DNA of 42,856 bases from the NCBI GenBank assembly GCA_947258385.1, contig CAMYII010000058.1, positions 1 to 42,856 of the forward strand, given 5' to 3'. This stretch comes from Acidiferrobacterales bacterium (GTDB taxonomy: Bacteria > Pseudomonadota > Gammaproteobacteria > Acidiferrobacterales > SZUA-150). Shown piece after piece: positions 42,556 to 42,856 of the stretch (its first letter is position 1; each line of letters begins with the position of its first letter). The notes under the pieces were generated by a model. That model was not told the origin of the DNA, searched no databases, and saw only the letters and a list, made by a program, of their open reading frames with translations. Both the position numbers and the translations under genes were made by a program.

Positions 42556-42856
42556 GCCAAACTGGCAATTCATGCGGTGTTGCACCCCGCGACCGCCCCA
42601 AATGCACTTTTTTCGACATAGCGAACAGGCCCGATGGGGCAGGCATACTGCACCGGCCGGCCTCCCGGCCGCGGCCCGACCGCAAAAGCCATATACCGTC
42701 TATGGTTACTACCAGAAGGGGGAGTTGCTCATCCCAGCGCTGCACTGAGAAATAGAATGAGATCGATCACTGTCGCCGCATGTCTCCACGCTCCCATCCT
42801 TAAGGAGTTGCGGGAACGCCTCTAAGGATTTCGGCATCAAGGAGCCACGGGGTCAC
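42556..42856. other. Non-coding right end of the window
   Basis: No gene is supported. The stretch ends in a 32-base exact copy of the XRE gene 3' end (42825-42856); similarity to that gene continues weakly back to about 42807. Confidence 0.5.
42825..42856 (+). repeat. Direct repeat of the XRE gene 3' end (partial copy at window edge)
   Basis: These 32 bases are identical to 40134-40165, which encode the XRE C-terminal segment DFGIKEPRGH. The preceding 18 bases are related but diverged. It is either the remnant of a second XRE gene continuing outside the window or a result of assembly through a repeat. Confidence 0.7.

Noticed and set aside
42586-42856. Frames of 60-106 codons at the right end, for example 42634-42825
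   Set aside because: They have no ribosome site, no recognisable protein features and cross the duplicated XRE fragment in another frame.

Overview
The window looks like chromosome from a sulfur-oxidising, carbon-fixing gammaproteobacterium, probably of the Chromatiales/Thiohalobacter/Ectothiorhodospira type; I cannot name the genus. Three things point there: a soxXYZA-soxB thiosulfate-oxidation cluster with tusA-dsrE2 and a YeeE-type thiosulfate/sulfur transporter, a phosphoribulokinase of the Calvin cycle, and the gammaproteobacterial housekeeping order fmdB-DUF502-aspS-nudB / yebC-ruvCAB-ybgC-tolQRAB-pal-cpoB-queE-queC.

Layout. 1-660: a truncated copy of a long multi-hairpin repeat, a second short repeat, and a terminator. 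669-1455 (minus): dsrE2 and tusA, sulfur-carrier proteins. 2079-3536: a BepA-like periplasmic M48 protease. 3870-7953: soxXYZA, a terminator, then soxB. 8218-10567: phosphoribulokinase and a c-di-GMP-type HD-GYP protein. 10599-14287 (minus): RNA cyclic phosphodiesterase, tRNA-Lys(UUU), YeeE transporter, queC and queE. 14310-22233 (minus): cpoB, pal, tolBARQ, ybgC, ruvBAC and yebC, a tightly packed run covering envelope integrity, Holliday-junction processing and regulation. 22532-29412: an unknown gene, then (minus) an alpha/beta hydrolase, nudB, aspS, a DUF502 membrane protein, an FmdB zinc ribbon, and an acyltransferase/acyl-ACP-synthetase fusion that has lost its C-terminal subdomain. 29988-38256: an HU-like protein, an unknown secreted protein, a fused hydantoinase/oxoprolinase, pcm, a FetAB-like ABC exporter and a HIT protein. 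38417-42856 is accessory in character: a complete copy of the multi-hairpin repeat, a small protein made only of EF-G domains III and V, an XRE regulator, and a DUF5666 lipoprotein plus DUF6502 regulator pair under a palindromic, apparently leaderless promoter.

How the genes fit together. Thiosulfate would be taken up or handled by YeeE, oxidised in the periplasm by Sox, and sulfane sulfur passed in the cytoplasm through TusA/DsrE2. The electrons feed CO2 fixation, represented here by phosphoribulokinase. No soxCD, dsr, hdr or RuBisCO gene lies in the window, so the complete pathway cannot be judged.

The most unusual items are: (1) the repeat family at 1-440 and 38417-39127, whose arms keep the same hairpins with different, compensating stem sequences; (2) the EF-G III-V mini-protein beside it; (3) the 26-bp perfect palindrome covering the -10 box and start codon of the DUF6502 gene; (4) the truncated Aas-like enzyme. 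Both window ends lie inside repeated sequence, as expected of an assembly contig broken at repeats.
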